DNA of 64,000 bases from Thalassotalea agarivorans (GTDB lineage Bacteria; Pseudomonadota; Gammaproteobacteria; Enterobacterales; Alteromonadaceae), in contig NZ_AP027363.1 of NCBI RefSeq assembly GCF_030295955.1, positions 806,001-870,000 of the forward strand, written 5' to 3'. The translations under genes were made by a program, and so were the position numbers. The first letter of the stretch is position 1. The number at the start of each line of letters is the position of its first letter. Under the pieces are notes generated by a model. The model made no database searches and was not told where the DNA came from. It was given only the letters and a program-made list of their open reading frames with translations. This document shows positions 62,978-64,000 of the stretch, piece by piece.

Positions 62978-64000
62978 TTACTTGATGAGTGCGTCAAGTT
63001 CACCAGTTAGGTATTTTTGATACATATTTTCTAACGAAATTGGTTTGATTTTGCTTGCTTGACCAGCCGCGTTAAAGGCTTCGTATCGCGCTCGGCAAAT
63101 ATCTGCCATTGCATCGACTGTCTTCGACAAGTATTTACGAGGGTCGAACTCCGCTTGATTTTCCGCCATAAAGCGACGGATAGCACCTGTTGAAGCAAGG
63201 CGTAAATCAGTATCGATGTTTACTTTACGAACACCATTTTTAATGCCTTCTTGAATTTGTTCTACCGGTACACCGTAAGTTTCAGGAATTGCACCACCAA
63301 ATTCATTGATCACCGCTAACCAGTCTTGTGGTACTGACGATGAACCATGCATAACTAAATGCGTGTTAGGAATTCTTCTGTTAATTTCTTTAATGCGATC
63401 AATCGCTAAAATATCGCCTGTTGGTGGGCGAGTAAATTTGTATGCGCCGTGCGATGTACCACAGGCAATGGCTAAAGCATCTACTTGTGTTTTTTTAACA
63501 AAATCTGCTGCTTCTTCAGGATCTGTTAGCATTTGGTCATGCGTTAAAATAACGTCAGCGCCGATACCATCTTCTTCACCCGCTTCGCCTGTTTCTAAAG
63601 AACCTAAACAGCCAAGTTCACCTTCAACTGAAACACCACAAGCATGAGCCATTTCTACCGTGCGTCTAGTTACATCAACGTTGTACTCGTAGCTCGATGG
63701 TGTTTTACCATCTTCCATCAATGAACCATCCATCATCACAGATGAAAAGCCTAGTTGAATAGAGCGTTGGCATACCGCAGGTGAGGTACCGTGGTCTTGA
63801 TGCATAGCAATCGGTAAATGAGGAAACTCTTCTACCGCAGCCAATATTAAATGCCTTAAAAAAGGTGCACCTGCGTATTTTCTCGCACCAGCAGATGCTT
63901 GCAAAATAACAGGACTGTCGGTGTCAGAAGCGGCAGTCATAATTGCACGTACTTGTTCGAGATTGTTTACATTGAATGCTGGAATGCCGTAGTCATTTTC
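62978..64000 (-). CDS. fbaA: Fructose-bisphosphate aldolase, class II (5' end beyond window)
   Basis: Class II aldolase interconverts fructose 1,6-bisphosphate with glyceraldehyde 3-phosphate and dihydroxyacetone phosphate. The C-terminal 340 residues are visible; the frame runs open to the window edge with [26 protein letters not shown], so only a few N-terminal residues are missing. Zinc ligands: MHQDHGTS (Asp-His), [13 protein letters not shown] (Glu), GTSHGAYKF and [20 protein letters not shown] and the GELGCLG loop are typical. Terminator downstream. Confidence 0.95.
   Translation of the reverse strand, partial: ENDYGIPAFNVNNLEQVRAIMTAASDTDSPVILQASAGARKYAGAPFLRHLILAAVEEFPHLPIAMHQDHGTSPAVCQRSIQLGFSSVMMDGSLMEDGKTPSSYEYNVDVTRRTVEMAHACGVSVEGELGCLGSLETGEAGEEDGIGADVILTHDQMLTDPEEAADFVKKTQVDALAIACGTSHGAYKFTRPPTGDILAIDRIKEINRRIPNTHLVMHGSSSVPQDWLAVINEFGGAIPETYGVPVEQIQEGIKNGVRKVNIDTDLRLASTGAIRRFMAENQAEFDPRKYLSKTVDAMADICRARYEAFNAAGQASKIKPISLENMYQKYLTGELDALIK

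Overview
The window looks like the core chromosome of a marine gammaproteobacterium of the Alteromonadales, most likely Colwelliaceae (Thalassotalea/Colwellia-like). The basis is the set of conserved genes (ytjB/serB, queA-tgt-yajC-secD-secF, holD-rimI, aceK, long-form aceA, glcB, SelO), moderately AT-rich DNA (judged by eye, not computed), and protein sequences typical of that order. I have no database match for the species. No prophage, plasmid, CRISPR array or rRNA operon was seen. There is one tRNA gene (tRNA-Trp, CCA anticodon).

Layout. 0-9.4 kb: S9 peptidase, radA with a coupled small gene, a DUF481 outer-membrane protein, a HlyD-family remnant next to a beta-barrel gene, then serB/ytjB/yjjV. 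9.4-18.3 kb: DUF417 protein, a small HTH-like protein, a repeat-rich intergenic patch, argS, prfC, a SIMPL protein, an aspartoacylase, a thioesterase, and an ArsR-SRPBCC operon with two visible operators. 18.5-26.7 kb: ppc, a CDF metal transporter and a small secreted protein bracketed by three identical palindromes, trhO, SelO, a candidate structured RNA, and a DHFR-like protein. 26.9-31.4 kb: two spondin-domain proteins with a two-component system, then holD-rimI. 31.4-37 kb: tRNA-Trp, gloA2, small membrane proteins, DUF2878-DUF3833, a YbjQ-YbjQ-M48 peptidase operon, aceK. 37-43 kb: queA-tgt-yajC-secD-secF. 43-53 kb: DUF6090 protein, a frameshifted pilin gene, a DUF1254/1214 lipoprotein, oxyR, an ECF sigma/anti-sigma/coiled-coil operon, a serine hydrolase, an EEP nuclease/phosphatase, a His-rich repeat protein, and an esterase gene broken by a MITE-like element. 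53-64 kb: cytochrome b561-YceI, malate synthase G, LysR-LrgA-LrgB, isocitrate lyase, MscS-DUF481, and class II aldolase (cut by the window end).

How the genes fit together. The glyoxylate-shunt parts are all here but scattered: isocitrate lyase, malate synthase G and the isocitrate dehydrogenase kinase/phosphatase each sit alone, with PEP carboxylase and aldolase also nearby. tRNA modification (queA, tgt, trhO) and translation (argS, prfC, rimI, tRNA-Trp) form another group. Envelope functions dominate the rest: SecDF-YajC, MscS, several beta-barrels, lipoproteins and stress regulators.

The most interesting items are: five copies of a perfect REP-like palindrome at gene ends; a 269-bp inverted-repeat element sitting exactly in the catalytic GQSN motif of an acetylesterase gene; a pilin gene whose frame is restored by adding one C to a C4 run; a three-hairpin RNA candidate with a U8 end between the 98-aa gene and selO; a spondin-protein/two-component operon with a 9-bp hairpin touching the regulator start; and an operon pairing two YbjQ-type proteins with a membrane M48 peptidase.
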